Source: Minisyncoccota bacterium
Lineage (GTDB): Bacteria > Verrucomicrobiota > Verrucomicrobiia > Methylacidiphilales > Verrucolacustridaceae
NCBI GenBank assembly: GCA_030054195.1
Contig: JASGCJ010000004.1
Span: forward strand, 4,256 to 68,255
Reading direction: 5' to 3'
Length of the DNA: 64,000 nucleotides
Shown: positions 8,153 through 17,865 of the stretch, in pieces
How the letters are laid out: every line of letters starts with the position of its first letter
How positions within the stretch are numbered: position 1 is the first letter of the stretch
Translations under genes and position numbers: made by a program
The notes under the pieces: model-generated
What the model was told of the DNA's origin: nothing
Databases searched by the model: none
What the model saw: the letters and a program-made list of their open reading frames with translations, nothing else

Positions 8153-10561
8153 TTAACGCACAATCTTCGCGTTTTTCAAATAATCACCTGAATAGGGTTG
8201 GGTGACATCGATCATCTTGTTGTTACGAATCAGGACATCCACAGGCCCCCCCTCCAGAATGGAATCATCCCAACGGCCACCCGTCTCCCGAATATCCACT
8301 CCAATCCGCGAATGCTTCACCTCCCCCGCCTCAAAAAGAATGTTCCCCACCATTCCCCCCGCATAAAAGTTTCCGGCCGATTCGATCCGGTTCCGCCGAA
8401 AGATCTGATCCACCGCCAAAGGTCCATGGTAATCAGGCGCAGTCACAGGCTGGCCTTTGTTTTTTTGAATCACCCGCTCAAAATAGAGAGGGGTGTAGGT
8501 GTAGGTTCCGATGAGGGATCCTCGTGGAAACACATAGGAAGCGCCCCAGTTAATTCCCTCCGTAATTACGTTGTCGAGAAACTGGGCTCTCATTCCGGGA
8601 ATAAACTGATCTCCGTGACACAAGGTAATCTGATTCAGCGCACCACCCCGTTCAGAATAATTACCTGCGACCACCATTTCCACCCCGCCTCCCCACAACG
8701 AAACCGCATTCCCTGCATCCTCCACGAGATTGTCGAGAAAAAGACCCCGATAAAGAGTCTTGGACACCGAAACAAAAGAGGTTTCATCCAGCGGGACCAG
8801 CCAAGGCTCATCCGTTTCGACCCTGTCTTCCTCCAAGGATTTCATAAATCTCACTTGGCCCGCCCCTTTCCCATCCAGGACTGAAACCATCGCCCCCACC
8901 CATTTTGCGCTCAGATCGTCCCCCTGCATCGAAGAAGCGAGTGTGGTTTTCGTTCCATCCGAACGTTTCGCCCATCCCGTGTAAATTCCCAACGGCGAGT
9001 GGAAATCGGAAACAAATCCGCCGTCCCGATCCAAGACATAACAATCCTCGATCGAGTTTCGGGCACAGTACAGCTCTCGGGAAAAGTTGCTCGCTTCGCC
9101 CAGTTTTCCCTCGTGGGAAGCCGTGACGTGCACATTGAGAAGACAGATTCCACCATCCAAACAAAGGTTCTCCTCAAAGATCAACTTTCTGGTCTTGCGA
9201 CCCATCACCGTCCAGGAACGCCCCGTCCCTCCGATTCGGTTGCGAGCTATTACCCCACTGGCTCCATTGAAGATCATCGCCGACATGGAGGAGTAAATAT
9301 CGCAGTCGATCACCTCCAGATTTGGCCCGCTCAGATGGATCGCCCCTTGAGAATTGGCTCCCCCCTTTGGCTCATCTTTCCAGCGTCGCAGAAAAGCTTC
9401 CTCCGAGTCCGCATAGTGTCGACCAGTTCTCTGCACATTGATGAAGCGGTTAAGCCTCATCAACACCCGATGAATCTTCACATGTCCTGCCCCAGGCGCC
9501 GTATCAGGAAAGTCGGAAAGGATGCCCGCTCGGTGATTCACCGCATAGATCGCCATATCCTCCACCCCGAAATGTCCAGGCCCGCGGATTAAGAATGGGT
9601 GGGACTGAGATTTCGGATCGGGAATCGGCTTAAAAAGCAGCGATCCCCACACCAGCTTCAGAATATCCTCTTTTTCCCTTGGCAGTTGATCATCCACCCA
9701 CGAAAGCGCCGTTTGTCCACGTCCTGCACCCCGTAAAATCACTCCAGCCGGCACCTCCACTCCTTTCGATAAGACGTATATTCCGCGAGGAAAATACACG
9801 ATCCCGCCTCCACCTTTCCCTGCAGCCTGCAACGCTTTCTGAATCGATTGAGTACTGTCCACCTGGTCCAGCGCCTTCATCCCCGTGTAGTACTGAATCG
9901 CATCGGGTTGTCCCGGCTTCGCCCCGAAATCGGTGACATTGTATACTTTGTTAAGCTGCTTGGGAGAGGTCACGATTTCTACTTTGCCTGCCACCACGTT
10001 TTCACCCGTAGGGCTCTCCCCCGATTTAAACTCCACCTGATATCCACCGACAGAAACCGTGTCGAGCACTTCAGCACGGAAATTATAATCATCCACGGCA
10101 ATCAGTCGTAAAGGAACGGAAGTCGCATCGTTTCGCAAAATCAGCTTGGCCCCTTTTTTTAGCCTTAGATTCAGCCCAAACAGACGAATCCAACCCCCGG
10201 GAGTGGCTGATTCGACTTGGTCACCCTGAATCCACCAAATTTGTGGTGTATTCAACTTTCGCACTTCCGAAAATGCTCCATCCGCCTGAATCCGATAGGA
10301 AACCACACCCGCGGGAAGTTCCATCGGCAAAACAAACTTCAAGGTCCGTTCGGTTTGCTGCAAAACCTCCGCCTGCTTCCACTCCCCCTGCCCTGAAACG
10401 GACACCTCCACCTTTGCTTTCCTACCGAAAGCGTCCCCACGAACCACCACCGTTTCGCCAGGACGGACAGGGTCCGAGGCCCAGATCACCACGGGAGCCG
10501 CCTCCAATCCCGAAACAAGCACCCAACCCAACAAGCCAAGGCACGGCGTGAGCTTACTCAT
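8153..10561 (-). CDS. Secreted right-handed beta-helix protein, pectate lyase/GH28-like
   Basis: 802 aa with a signal peptide (LGLLGWVLVSGLEAAPVV). Residues about 20-200 form two immunoglobulin/IPT-like modules (SDPVRPGETVVVRGDAFG). The pectate-lyase-superfamily start follows: VYNVTDFGAKPGQPDAIQ, then STQSIQKALQAAGKGGGGI, VYFPRGIYVL and GVILRGAGRGQTAL. The rest carries many short N-x-I/V turns typical of a parallel beta-helix. Such proteins cleave polyuronides or other acidic or alpha-linked glycans as lyases or hydrolases; no diagnostic catalytic triad was recognised, so the chemistry is open. Its start overlaps the upstream GH2 stop by 8 nt, which places it firmly in the same operon. Confidence 0.75.
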   Translation of the reverse strand: MSKLTPCLGLLGWVLVSGLEAAPVVIWASDPVRPGETVVVRGDAFGRKAKVEVSVSGQGEWKQAEVLQQTERTLKFVLPMELPAGVVSYRIQADGAFSEVRKLNTPQIWWIQGDQVESATPGGWIRLFGLNLRLKKGAKLILRNDATSVPLRLIAVDDYNFRAEVLDTVSVGGYQVEFKSGESPTGENVVAGKVEIVTSPKQLNKVYNVTDFGAKPGQPDAIQYYTGMKALDQVDSTQSIQKALQAAGKGGGGIVYFPRGIYVLSKGVEVPAGVILRGAGRGQTALSWVDDQLPREKEDILKLVWGSLLFKPIPDPKSQSHPFLIRGPGHFGVEDMAIYAVNHRAGILSDFPDTAPGAGHVKIHRVLMRLNRFINVQRTGRHYADSEEAFLRRWKDEPKGGANSQGAIHLSGPNLEVIDCDIYSSMSAMIFNGASGVIARNRIGGTGRSWTVMGRKTRKLIFEENLCLDGGICLLNVHVTASHEGKLGEASNFSRELYCARNSIEDCYVLDRDGGFVSDFHSPLGIYTGWAKRSDGTKTTLASSMQGDDLSAKWVGAMVSVLDGKGAGQVRFMKSLEEDRVETDEPWLVPLDETSFVSVSKTLYRGLFLDNLVEDAGNAVSLWGGGVEMVVAGNYSERGGALNQITLCHGDQFIPGMRAQFLDNVITEGINWGASYVFPRGSLIGTYTYTPLYFERVIQKNKGQPVTAPDYHGPLAVDQIFRRNRIESAGNFYAGGMVGNILFEAGEVKHSRIGVDIRETGGRWDDSILEGGPVDVLIRNNKMIDVTQPYSGDYLKNAKIVR

Positions 10562-13500
10562 GAGGATTAAAGTGATTCTTTCCAGCGATCAGATTTTTCG
10601 CGAATCGGGCGGCCGTCGGATTGGTTCCAACTGTGGACGGAAGTTCTACTTGGCAGACAACCCAGCGACCTTTCCCCTCGGACGTTTCCACGACAACGGG
10701 GACATAATCCCACGGACGTTTCCATCCGCCGTCTCCACTCCGTAAAACTGTGTTCCACCCCTTGCCCTCGAGAACGGTGGTCTGAATCGGAGCAGGATGC
10801 CCCAACGATGCGAAATGCCAGAATTTGAAGTCTTCCGATCCGAATCCCTCCACCCAAGGATGGCCCGTTACACCCGAAACAAAATGCCGCGGCCCCATTC
10901 CTGCCACCCGTACGGCAATCTCCTGCTTCCCCATCCGATAAACCCCGGGAGGTAACGGCAAAAAGAGTGCAACGGCACCATCCCTCACGGCGGAATCAAT
11001 CTCCGCCTGATTTTCGAGGTATGCCTCCCAGCAAGGAATCACCACTGGAGCCCTTGCATCTTTTCGACGTGCTGTTGCTTTTGGCCCCAAAAGATTCAAC
11101 CATGTGCTTTTCCCCACGGCTCCCTCTGGTACCCAAGGGGCAAGCTCCCCAGGACTCAGCCGCGGAAATACCCTTAACTCAATCGTACGGTCATGAATCG
11201 GTTTTCCGGATGCGTCCAACAAGGTCGCTCCCACTTGAACGACCGATGTTTTTTCCACCTGAGGCATTTTGATTGGAAGGATCCCCTGCCCCAAAGAGCT
11301 ACAGGCAGGCACTTTGGCTGGAGCTTTGCCGTGAGCCACTCCTTTGCCATTCAGTTTCATTTCATAAACCCAACTTGCTCCTGCCAGCTTCTCGGCTGGA
11401 TCATGAGAAACCCATAACTCCACCGGCACCACTTCCCCCGACCAAGCTTGGGTTCGCGAGCAACGCAACGAAACTGCCGTTGGGCTAAGGGCATCCCGAT
11501 ATGCGAACCATGCCTTTTTCGGAACGCGATCCACATCCATGATCGCCTTCATCCACCCGCACGGCCAAGCATCGATGAAAAGGTGGATGGCAAAAGTGTT
11601 CATCCAAGAGTGCCGACGATAGGCCTCAGTCATTAACCGTGTGATCCACTCCTGATGCCGCTGGCTAGCTTCAATCCAACCCCCGGCATCTTTCGGGGTG
11701 TCGTACCAGAGAAAGTGAAAGTTCCAGCTTTGGGATTCGGCAAGAATCTGTGGCGTCCACGCGCTTTTGAGCGAGGACGGTTGCCAATCCCGTGGATAGT
11801 ATTTTTTCATCACCCCGTGGGAATCAAGTCCTTCAGCTCCAAATTCTCCACACCCGAAATGCCAGCCCGGCTTCACGGGCAGCCAACCACCTGCCTCCAA
11901 CGCTCCAAGGTCGATTCCGTGTCCGATATACCAACCGCAGTAGCAGTGATTGTCCGGCATTCCGTACGGGGAGGGCGGATCATAATCCCCGTCGACACAC
12001 TTGATCACCCGGTCTGGATTTTCCTGCCGTACAGCTTCGATTCCCATCGAAAACATCCGCTCCATCTCGTTTCGGAGAATAAAACGGTGTGGCTTGGCGG
12101 CAGCCGCCGGCCTGGGTTCGTTGATGAAGGAGACAAGAATGTTTGAAGGATGGGCCCGAACATGTCGTTCCATACGACTGCACTGGCGCACCACCTCGAG
12201 CAGCTGATTTCGCCGGACGGTAGCAAACATGGGCATATCGGTCTGCAGCAACAGACCCAAGCGGTCACACATATCATACACTTCCCGATGAACCGGCCTC
12301 TGGGTCAGTCGCAGGAAGTTCATATGGGTTAGTTTTGCGAGAAGAACATCGTCTCGTAGCTGATCCAGATTTCCCTCCATAATACACCGCTCCAGATGCC
12401 CCATGGTGTTGGCACCGCGGAGCCGGATCTCTCGACCATTGAGATAGAATTTCCCTTTCGGTTTCGAATCCTCATCCTGACGAAAAGTCCGCATTCCAAA
12501 GGAGCGAGCCAGCCCATCCAGCACTTTCCCGTTCGTTTCAACAAGCTCCACCTGAGCCTGGTACAGCCAAGGGCTGTTCAGATCCCAAATTCGCGCCTTC
12601 GGCATCGGAACACGAAGAGTAAAAAAGTTTACGCCGTTCTCCATCTCGGCAGGGATTTCCGCCTTATGGTCCCCATCCAAATCCCCGAAGCCACGTAAGG
12701 TACGGGCTGAAGGTTGATATCGCTGCTTCTCCAAAATAGTGGCGGGAAAGTTTTGGCCAAACACCGAGACCTGTAAAACAGCTCCTTCAGGCAAGCCCCG
12801 CCCCCGCTGAGTGACTTCGAGGCGAATCTCCGCCGCTTCCTCCTCTGGCATAGGGCGAACCCACAAGTCGGTGATCTGAAGACGGGATCGTCCTTCGAAA
12901 AACACACGATTCCATATTCCCATACCAGCTGGGCAATGATGCCACCCCAACTCAGGCTCATTATATCCAAGTCCGGTCGCGGCATAGATCTTATCGCCGT
13001 TGATCGCTTGCCCGTCTTTCTGACTGCCCAGCATGGTGAAGTCGTTCTCTACCCGAACCAAAAGAACATTTTTCCCAGGACGAAGTGCCTCCCGACATGA
13101 AAATTCAAACTCCTCGAAAAATCCCTCGTGGGATCCAAGACAGATTCCGTTGAGATAGACCTGACAGGAGTAATCCACTCCGCCGAATCCAAGAACGACA
13201 TCTTCCTGCGAAGCTACCGAACTCTCTAATTCAAACTCCGTCCGATACAAGGTGGCGGCCTTACCCAAAGGAGGGCCGTAGTGGGGCAATCGAACCTCCT
13301 GCCACCCTCCCTTCCCTTCAAGAACCGAGGCAAATTCGCGGCGATCCATATCCGATTCAACCCTCCACTGGAATCGGTGAATCTCCTGCTTGGCCCGGAG
13401 ACTCTGCATCGCGGGAGCGTGGTTTTCCAAGAAAGGTGCATGTTCTCGTCTCGCTTGAACCAAGGCTTTTTGCAAATCGTCCGCAGTTTCGATTTTTGAA

Positions 13501-13658
13501 GCGAGGGGACGGGGCGAAGCCAGGGGTCCCGTTTTCCAAGGGAGCTTTTTCTGCGGACACGTCGCTCGAGGGGCTGGACGTAATCCGGGACGATGGGGAA
13601 CCGCCGCCTGAGTTGCGATCTCTGCGAAATAATCTTGGGCGGGAGGACGTGGCTTCAT
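10554..13658 (-). CDS. GH2 family glycosidase, probably cytoplasmic
   Basis: 1034 aa beginning with a Pro-rich, charged N-terminus and no signal peptide, unlike the secreted GH2 at 1022. A jelly-roll sugar-binding domain spans about 95-260 (TLYRTEFEL, CQVYLNGICLGSHEGFFEEF). The TIM barrel has KFYLNGREIRLRGANTMGH, NILVSFINEPRP with probable acid/base E514, and HFGCGEFGAEG with probable nucleophile E605. The likely role is trimming imported oligosaccharides, since the next gene upstream is a sugar transporter 4 nt away and the next downstream overlaps by 8 nt. Low similarity between the two GH2 N-termini suggests different substrates. Specificity is not readable. Confidence 0.83.
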   Translation of the reverse strand: MKPRPPAQDYFAEIATQAAVPHRPGLRPAPRATCPQKKLPWKTGPLASPRPLASKIETADDLQKALVQARREHAPFLENHAPAMQSLRAKQEIHRFQWRVESDMDRREFASVLEGKGGWQEVRLPHYGPPLGKAATLYRTEFELESSVASQEDVVLGFGGVDYSCQVYLNGICLGSHEGFFEEFEFSCREALRPGKNVLLVRVENDFTMLGSQKDGQAINGDKIYAATGLGYNEPELGWHHCPAGMGIWNRVFFEGRSRLQITDLWVRPMPEEEAAEIRLEVTQRGRGLPEGAVLQVSVFGQNFPATILEKQRYQPSARTLRGFGDLDGDHKAEIPAEMENGVNFFTLRVPMPKARIWDLNSPWLYQAQVELVETNGKVLDGLARSFGMRTFRQDEDSKPKGKFYLNGREIRLRGANTMGHLERCIMEGNLDQLRDDVLLAKLTHMNFLRLTQRPVHREVYDMCDRLGLLLQTDMPMFATVRRNQLLEVVRQCSRMERHVRAHPSNILVSFINEPRPAAAAKPHRFILRNEMERMFSMGIEAVRQENPDRVIKCVDGDYDPPSPYGMPDNHCYCGWYIGHGIDLGALEAGGWLPVKPGWHFGCGEFGAEGLDSHGVMKKYYPRDWQPSSLKSAWTPQILAESQSWNFHFLWYDTPKDAGGWIEASQRHQEWITRLMTEAYRRHSWMNTFAIHLFIDAWPCGWMKAIMDVDRVPKKAWFAYRDALSPTAVSLRCSRTQAWSGEVVPVELWVSHDPAEKLAGASWVYEMKLNGKGVAHGKAPAKVPACSSLGQGILPIKMPQVEKTSVVQVGATLLDASGKPIHDRTIELRVFPRLSPGELAPWVPEGAVGKSTWLNLLGPKATARRKDARAPVVIPCWEAYLENQAEIDSAVRDGAVALFLPLPPGVYRMGKQEIAVRVAGMGPRHFVSGVTGHPWVEGFGSEDFKFWHFASLGHPAPIQTTVLEGKGWNTVLRSGDGGWKRPWDYVPVVVETSEGKGRWVVCQVELPSTVGTNPTAARFAKNLIAGKNHFNPHE

Positions 13659-13662
13659 CTCG

Positions 13663-15087
13663 TTAGTGCGCGGCTACGCCTCCCAAAGTCGGACTTTCAT
13701 TCTCGAAACCGGGCGGGCGATACCCCTGATCCCCACCCCGAACGAGCCACTCCCGATAGAGAAAGAAACACATCACAAAACCCGCGAAGGTACAACCTCC
13801 ACACCAGACATAAATATAACGGTAGTCTTTCACCGTTTCCAAAAGCCATCCGGACAGGACGGGAGCCAAGGCAACTCCCAGAAATCCGAAAATCTGATTC
13901 GCCGTAAAGAACTGGCCATAATGGGTCCGAGGAAGGAGACGGGGCAAAATTGCCAAGTACGCCCCCATGTAAACTGCTTGAGCCATGAAGTTTAGAATCA
14001 ACCAAAAGGTAAATGTCCCCTGATCACGGACAAAAAAGAAATTCCCGAAAAAAGTCAGGCTGGAAAGAAGCATTCCCACGATTCCGATTCGGAGAGGGTG
14101 GAATCGGTCGACCAGAGGCCCGACGAGAAAAAATATCGGTACTTGAATCAGGGAACACCATCCGCGCACCTTGCCAAAGGCCTCCAGACTAAGCCCCAAA
14201 GTGGGTGCATACCCGAGATCTTGCCCCGGTTTCGTTCCGAAAAAGACGAGGAATGTCCAGAGAGGGACGATGGCACTCCAAAAACAAAAGGCCAAGGAGT
14301 AGGTCTTGAGATAAAAGACTTTGGAAAAACACTCCGTAAAGTAGGTGTGGGCCATTTTTCGAATGGTGGTTTTCGGCGGGGGCGTTGGATAGGTCCCTTC
14401 TTGCACCCTCCAAACCAGTAAAAAGAAGGAAAGGGCATAAAGAAGAGCAGAAATAATATAGATCCATTCGGTGTGGGTTTCCGCCTTCCCGAACATGAAT
14501 CGATGAAAGACGAAAGCTCCCAGCGCCCCCACTGCCCGATAACAACCCACAAATTTTCCCATCACCTCGGCAGGGATCACATCGACAAAAAGGAATTGAT
14601 AGACCTGCATGATGTAGGTGTTGGCCACGATGAAAATCATCATGCACCCCCCGATCCAACCGATCTGCAGGGACGCGACTGCTGTAGCCCCCGTCCATTT
14701 AGCCAGGATTGTGGAGATAGGTTGAGCCAAACCCAACCCAACCAAAGCCACCATCACCAAAGGAGTGGCAGCCAAAAGAAATGGACGCCGACGACCCATC
14801 TTTCCCCGATGACGATCACTTTGGACCCCGATCAAAGGATTAAGCAAAATCCCCAAAACCGCCGGCAAACTCCCCGATAAAAACCCGATTAAGGTGTCGG
14901 AAGCTTGCGCCCACCGCAACTGCAGGGGCACAAGAGAAGTGGGCAACTGCTCCATGATCTGGAGGCAAAGATCCCCCAACAACATCCAAAACATAACCGT
15001 CAAAAGAGCTTGAGGCCCATAAACCAAGGACCCGACCCGATACGACTTGGCCGCCCCCTTACCAGTGGATGCCGTGGAAGGATTCAT
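13663..15087 (-). CDS. MFS sugar transporter (GPH/SLC45-like)
   Basis: 474 aa with about twelve hydrophobic segments. The loop between helices 2 and 3 reads NPLIGVQSDRHRGKMGRRRP, the pattern of glycoside-cation symporters (GPH, SLC45/sucrose-transporter-like). It is first in the minus-strand run transporter-GH2-beta-helix-esterase and lies 4 nt upstream of the GH2 start. It probably brings in the di- or oligosaccharide that the cytoplasmic GH2 cleaves. The substrate is not identifiable from sequence alone. The 148 nt between this start and the LacI gene holds a plausible promoter. Confidence 0.8.
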   Translation of the reverse strand: MNPSTASTGKGAAKSYRVGSLVYGPQALLTVMFWMLLGDLCLQIMEQLPTSLVPLQLRWAQASDTLIGFLSGSLPAVLGILLNPLIGVQSDRHRGKMGRRRPFLLAATPLVMVALVGLGLAQPISTILAKWTGATAVASLQIGWIGGCMMIFIVANTYIMQVYQFLFVDVIPAEVMGKFVGCYRAVGALGAFVFHRFMFGKAETHTEWIYIISALLYALSFFLLVWRVQEGTYPTPPPKTTIRKMAHTYFTECFSKVFYLKTYSLAFCFWSAIVPLWTFLVFFGTKPGQDLGYAPTLGLSLEAFGKVRGWCSLIQVPIFFLVGPLVDRFHPLRIGIVGMLLSSLTFFGNFFFVRDQGTFTFWLILNFMAQAVYMGAYLAILPRLLPRTHYGQFFTANQIFGFLGVALAPVLSGWLLETVKDYRYIYVWCGGCTFAGFVMCFFLYREWLVRGGDQGYRPPGFENESPTLGGVAAH

Positions 15088-15161
15088 CTTATGAAATAGA
15101 TACCCGCCCAGTCAGGAAACCCTTGTTGGATCGATCGAAAAAATTGAGGGACACAACCTTA

Positions 15162-15190
15162 CAATAAAAGACGCCACCCCCCTGCGTCAA
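15162..15190 (-). promoter_or_regulatory. Candidate promoter of the transporter-GH2-lyase-esterase operon
   Basis: On the minus strand TTGACG (15190-15185) is followed after 17 nt by TTATTG (15167-15162), about 75 nt ahead of the transporter ATG. Spacing is ideal, but the -10 is only a fair match. No ACAAGCGCTTGT-type palindrome is present here, so this operon probably does not belong to the region 2 regulon. Confidence 0.35.
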
Positions 15191-15235
15191 TTTACAATGA
15201 GCCTAATGTAATTAAAATAAATCAGAGATGTTAAC

Positions 15236-16321
15236 TTAGGCTCGTCTTTCTCCTGCTGCCGGCTGACTAGTGAAATGAGGCGGAACCAGAAAGGTCAGAT
15301 TGTGGGTCGGAAGATGTTTCGCTCGATAGAGCAACCGATCCAAAGCGGTATGAATCAGTTCGGGAAAATCGAGATCAATAACCTGAACCATTTCTGGCAA
15401 TCCGCTGATTAAGGAGGGGTGATTTCCCGCAATCACCATCCGGACTTTACCATCGGACAATAGTTTGTGTCTCTCCAAAAGGTCCACCAGTTCTTTTGCT
15501 CCCTGTTCCAGGGTCATAAAGATTCCAACAGGCCCTTCCTCTGCCAAACACGCATCAGCCACTTCGCTAAGATCAGAAAAATCTGTCACCGGTTCGGGCC
15601 AGAAGTGGCGAGCGGAGTTGTTCGGCATAGGCCGAGCCCAAGTTCGGGTCACGCTTCCCGCCTGCCCTGCCCGATCAAGCATGGCGCGACCCCGTACAAC
15701 CAATGCCTCGTGAAAATAATCCCGGTTATGGACGACCCAAAACGAGCGACATCCCGACGAAGATAGAGACTGATAAGCCAAGCTTCCAATCGCGACGTCA
15801 TTCACCGTCACGTGATCAATTTTTTCAACCGGATGACCTGGCGCAAAGAGATGCACCGAGGGCACCAAGCTCGCCATCTTGGAAATACAGGCCCGCAGAT
15901 TTTCGCTGGGCCCAAACTCCATTAGAATCGCTCCATCGATTTGCCGGGACAGAACGCACAGCGGTACCTGATCTGCAGAAATCATCTGATCCAATATCAG
16001 ATTTAATTGACGCCTCCGACAAGCGTTCTGAAGCTCTTCTACCAAAATCGCCATAATCGGATCTTGAAAAACTTGCCGGCTCGAACCAATCGTCACCAAA
16101 GCAATCGACCCCAAACGAGGTTTCCGAGAACTTCCCAATTTTGGTTTTGGACCCGGGCGGATAACTGGACGAACATAACCCATCCGATCCATCGTTTGCC
16201 GGATGTGTTCTACCGTTTTTTGTTTAACCACCGCACTGCCGTTAAGAACCCTGGATACCGTCGCCCTCGAAACCCCAGCTAACCCAGCAATATCCGCAAC
16301 ATTAAGGTCTTTCGTATTCAA
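15236..16321 (-). CDS. LacI-family transcriptional regulator of the fucose-side locus
   Basis: 361 aa; the only good start is a TTG at 16321, giving MNTKDLNVADIAGLAGVSRA. The N-terminal helix-turn-helix and hinge (AGVSRATVSRVLNG) are typical of LacI/GalR repressors. Next comes a periplasmic-binding-protein-like ligand domain (IALVTIGSSRQVFQDPIMA onward). It lies between fucP and the transporter operon on the same strand. By position it should sense a sugar released by this locus, possibly L-fucose or an oligosaccharide, and control one or both flanking units. Its recognition helix differs from the second LacI protein at 53461-54480, so a different operator is expected. Confidence 0.87.
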   Translation of the reverse strand: MNTKDLNVADIAGLAGVSRATVSRVLNGSAVVKQKTVEHIRQTMDRMGYVRPVIRPGPKPKLGSSRKPRLGSIALVTIGSSRQVFQDPIMAILVEELQNACRRRQLNLILDQMISADQVPLCVLSRQIDGAILMEFGPSENLRACISKMASLVPSVHLFAPGHPVEKIDHVTVNDVAIGSLAYQSLSSSGCRSFWVVHNRDYFHEALVVRGRAMLDRAGQAGSVTRTWARPMPNNSARHFWPEPVTDFSDLSEVADACLAEEGPVGIFMTLEQGAKELVDLLERHKLLSDGKVRMVIAGNHPSLISGLPEMVQVIDLDFPELIHTALDRLLYRAKHLPTHNLTFLVPPHFTSQPAAGERRA

Positions 16322-16363
16322 TGTAGCATTTGTATATTCAACTTCCCCTGAATAAAAGATTAA

Positions 16364-16408
16364 ATTATAAGGATTACATATCCCTATGGACGAATGGCTT
16401 ACGCCATT
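16364..16408 (-). promoter_or_regulatory. Consensus -10 and inverted repeat upstream of the LacI gene
   Basis: On the minus strand a perfect TATAAT (16369-16364) lies about 43 nt ahead of the TTG start of the LacI gene. The expected -35 position is poor (CGTCCA). Just beyond it is a perfect inverted repeat, AATGGC-ttac-GCCATT (16393-16408). This could be the regulator's own operator or a weak terminator for fucP. No second copy was seen at the transporter or fucI/fucP promoters, so its assignment is uncertain. Confidence 0.3.
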
Positions 16409-16475
16409 TATCCAGATCGATTCATTGTATTCACAGCTTCAATTCACCACCCACGATCTTACGAAGTAATGGAAA

Positions 16476-17822
16476 TCAAGCTTTGCCCAGCAGATCCCGG
16501 CTCCCGCTGAGCTTCGGCCAAGTAAACCCGTAAACTGCCACCACTGCAAAGCAAGCCATCGGAACAAGAAATGCCGTCGACATATCTCGAACATCTCCTA
16601 CCCAGCCCATCACCTTAGGCAAGAGGGCTCCACCCATAATCGCCATCACGATGAACGAGGACGCAAATTTCGATTTCTCCCCCAATCCATGGATTCCAAG
16701 AGCAAAGATCGTTGGAAACATGACCGACATAAAGAAGAAGCTCAGAAAGAGAGCTCCTAACGATAGCCATCCCAACTTCAGCACAATGCCCGCCATCATG
16801 ACTACATTTGCCAATGCGTAGATGCCCATCACCCGATGAGCCGCCACCCTCGATAAAATCCATGCGCCCGTCGCCCGACCCAAAAGAAAAAGAGTGAATC
16901 CAAAATAAGCCAACAGCTTCGTCGCCCCCTGCTCGCTCACATACCAGTTCCCATCTCTCTCAGTCACACCCGCACTGCCTCCCAACCAAAAGTTGTTTTT
17001 CCATCCTTCCCCCACAGCCGGAATTTCAGAAACCACATAGTTGATGAAAAAAGCAAAAATCCCGGCCTGGGCCGCCACGTAGAAAAACTGCGCCACCACG
17101 GCCATCACAAAGTGAGGATGGGACCAGATCGATTTCGAGCTGCCTGCAGCAGAATCGGTCTGGGAATACTCGTCGGGTACCTGAATCTCGGGCAACCGAA
17201 CGAATAAAAAAATAAGCCCTAAGAGAAGAACTCCACCCGCAATCCCTGCATACGGAATCCAGAGCTGTTGGTGCGCTGCCTCCGCCCCTTCTGAAGAATA
17301 GAAAAACATTCCTCCCAGAATCGGCCCCAAAATCCAACCCACTCCGTTAAAGCTCTGGGCAATATTGATCCGAACTGCCGCAAACTGGGGCGCCCCCAAT
17401 ACGGTGGTGTAAGGATTCGCAATCGTTTCTAAGAAGGTCAACCCCATCGAGATCACACAAACTCCAAGCAAAAAGGCCCAGAAGGTGGAAATCTGGGTCG
17501 CGGGAATAAACCAGAGACATCCCGCTGCCACACCTAACAAGCCCGCCAAAATCCCGCCTTTGTATCCCAACTTCCTAGCCAACCAACCTGCAGGCAAAGC
17601 CATGAGAAAATATCCAAGATAGTGGGCGAATTGCACCCAGGCGGACTGGGCTTTCGTCAAATGCAAAAAATCCTGAAAATGCTTGTCCATTACATCAATC
17701 ATTCCGTTGCACAGAGCCCAAAGAAAAAAGAGGGAACTAACCAAAGCAAAAATTCCCAGATGATTTCTTCCATCTGTCCCTTTGAAAAGCCCCCCTGCGG
17801 ATGCGGATTTTTTCATGTTCAT
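16476..17822 (-). CDS. fucP: L-fucose:proton symporter
   Basis: 448 aa MFS protein of the FHS family with about twelve membrane segments. It aligns by eye with E. coli FucP. FLWALCNGMIDVMDKHFQDF carries D43, matching the proton/substrate Asp (D46 in E. coli); GLTFLETIANPYTTVLGA carries E132, matching E135. The permease imports L-fucose into the cytoplasm. It is transcribed away from fucI with only 43 nt between the starts, and the LacI gene follows it on the same strand. Start choice is between the first ATG (17822) and one two codons later. FHS members also carry glucose or galactose, but the fucI neighbour makes fucose the best call. Confidence 0.85.
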   Translation of the reverse strand: MNMKKSASAGGLFKGTDGRNHLGIFALVSSLFFLWALCNGMIDVMDKHFQDFLHLTKAQSAWVQFAHYLGYFLMALPAGWLARKLGYKGGILAGLLGVAAGCLWFIPATQISTFWAFLLGVCVISMGLTFLETIANPYTTVLGAPQFAAVRINIAQSFNGVGWILGPILGGMFFYSSEGAEAAHQQLWIPYAGIAGGVLLLGLIFLFVRLPEIQVPDEYSQTDSAAGSSKSIWSHPHFVMAVVAQFFYVAAQAGIFAFFINYVVSEIPAVGEGWKNNFWLGGSAGVTERDGNWYVSEQGATKLLAYFGFTLFLLGRATGAWILSRVAAHRVMGIYALANVVMMAGIVLKLGWLSLGALFLSFFFMSVMFPTIFALGIHGLGEKSKFASSFIVMAIMGGALLPKVMGWVGDVRDMSTAFLVPMACFAVVAVYGFTWPKLSGSRDLLGKA

Positions 17823-17865
17823 ATCTGGCTAGCCTAATTCGATAGCCTCCATCTACAATTCCTTT
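17823..17865. promoter_or_regulatory. Short divergent control region between fucP and fucI
   Basis: Only 43 nt separate the two starts, so the promoters must overlap or lie partly inside the coding regions. It contains the 8-bp palindrome GGCTAGCC (17827-17834) and a GGCTA/TAGCC inverted pair (17827-17831 and 17843-17847). No clear -35/-10 pair or Shine-Dalgarno was seen on either strand. Confidence 0.25.
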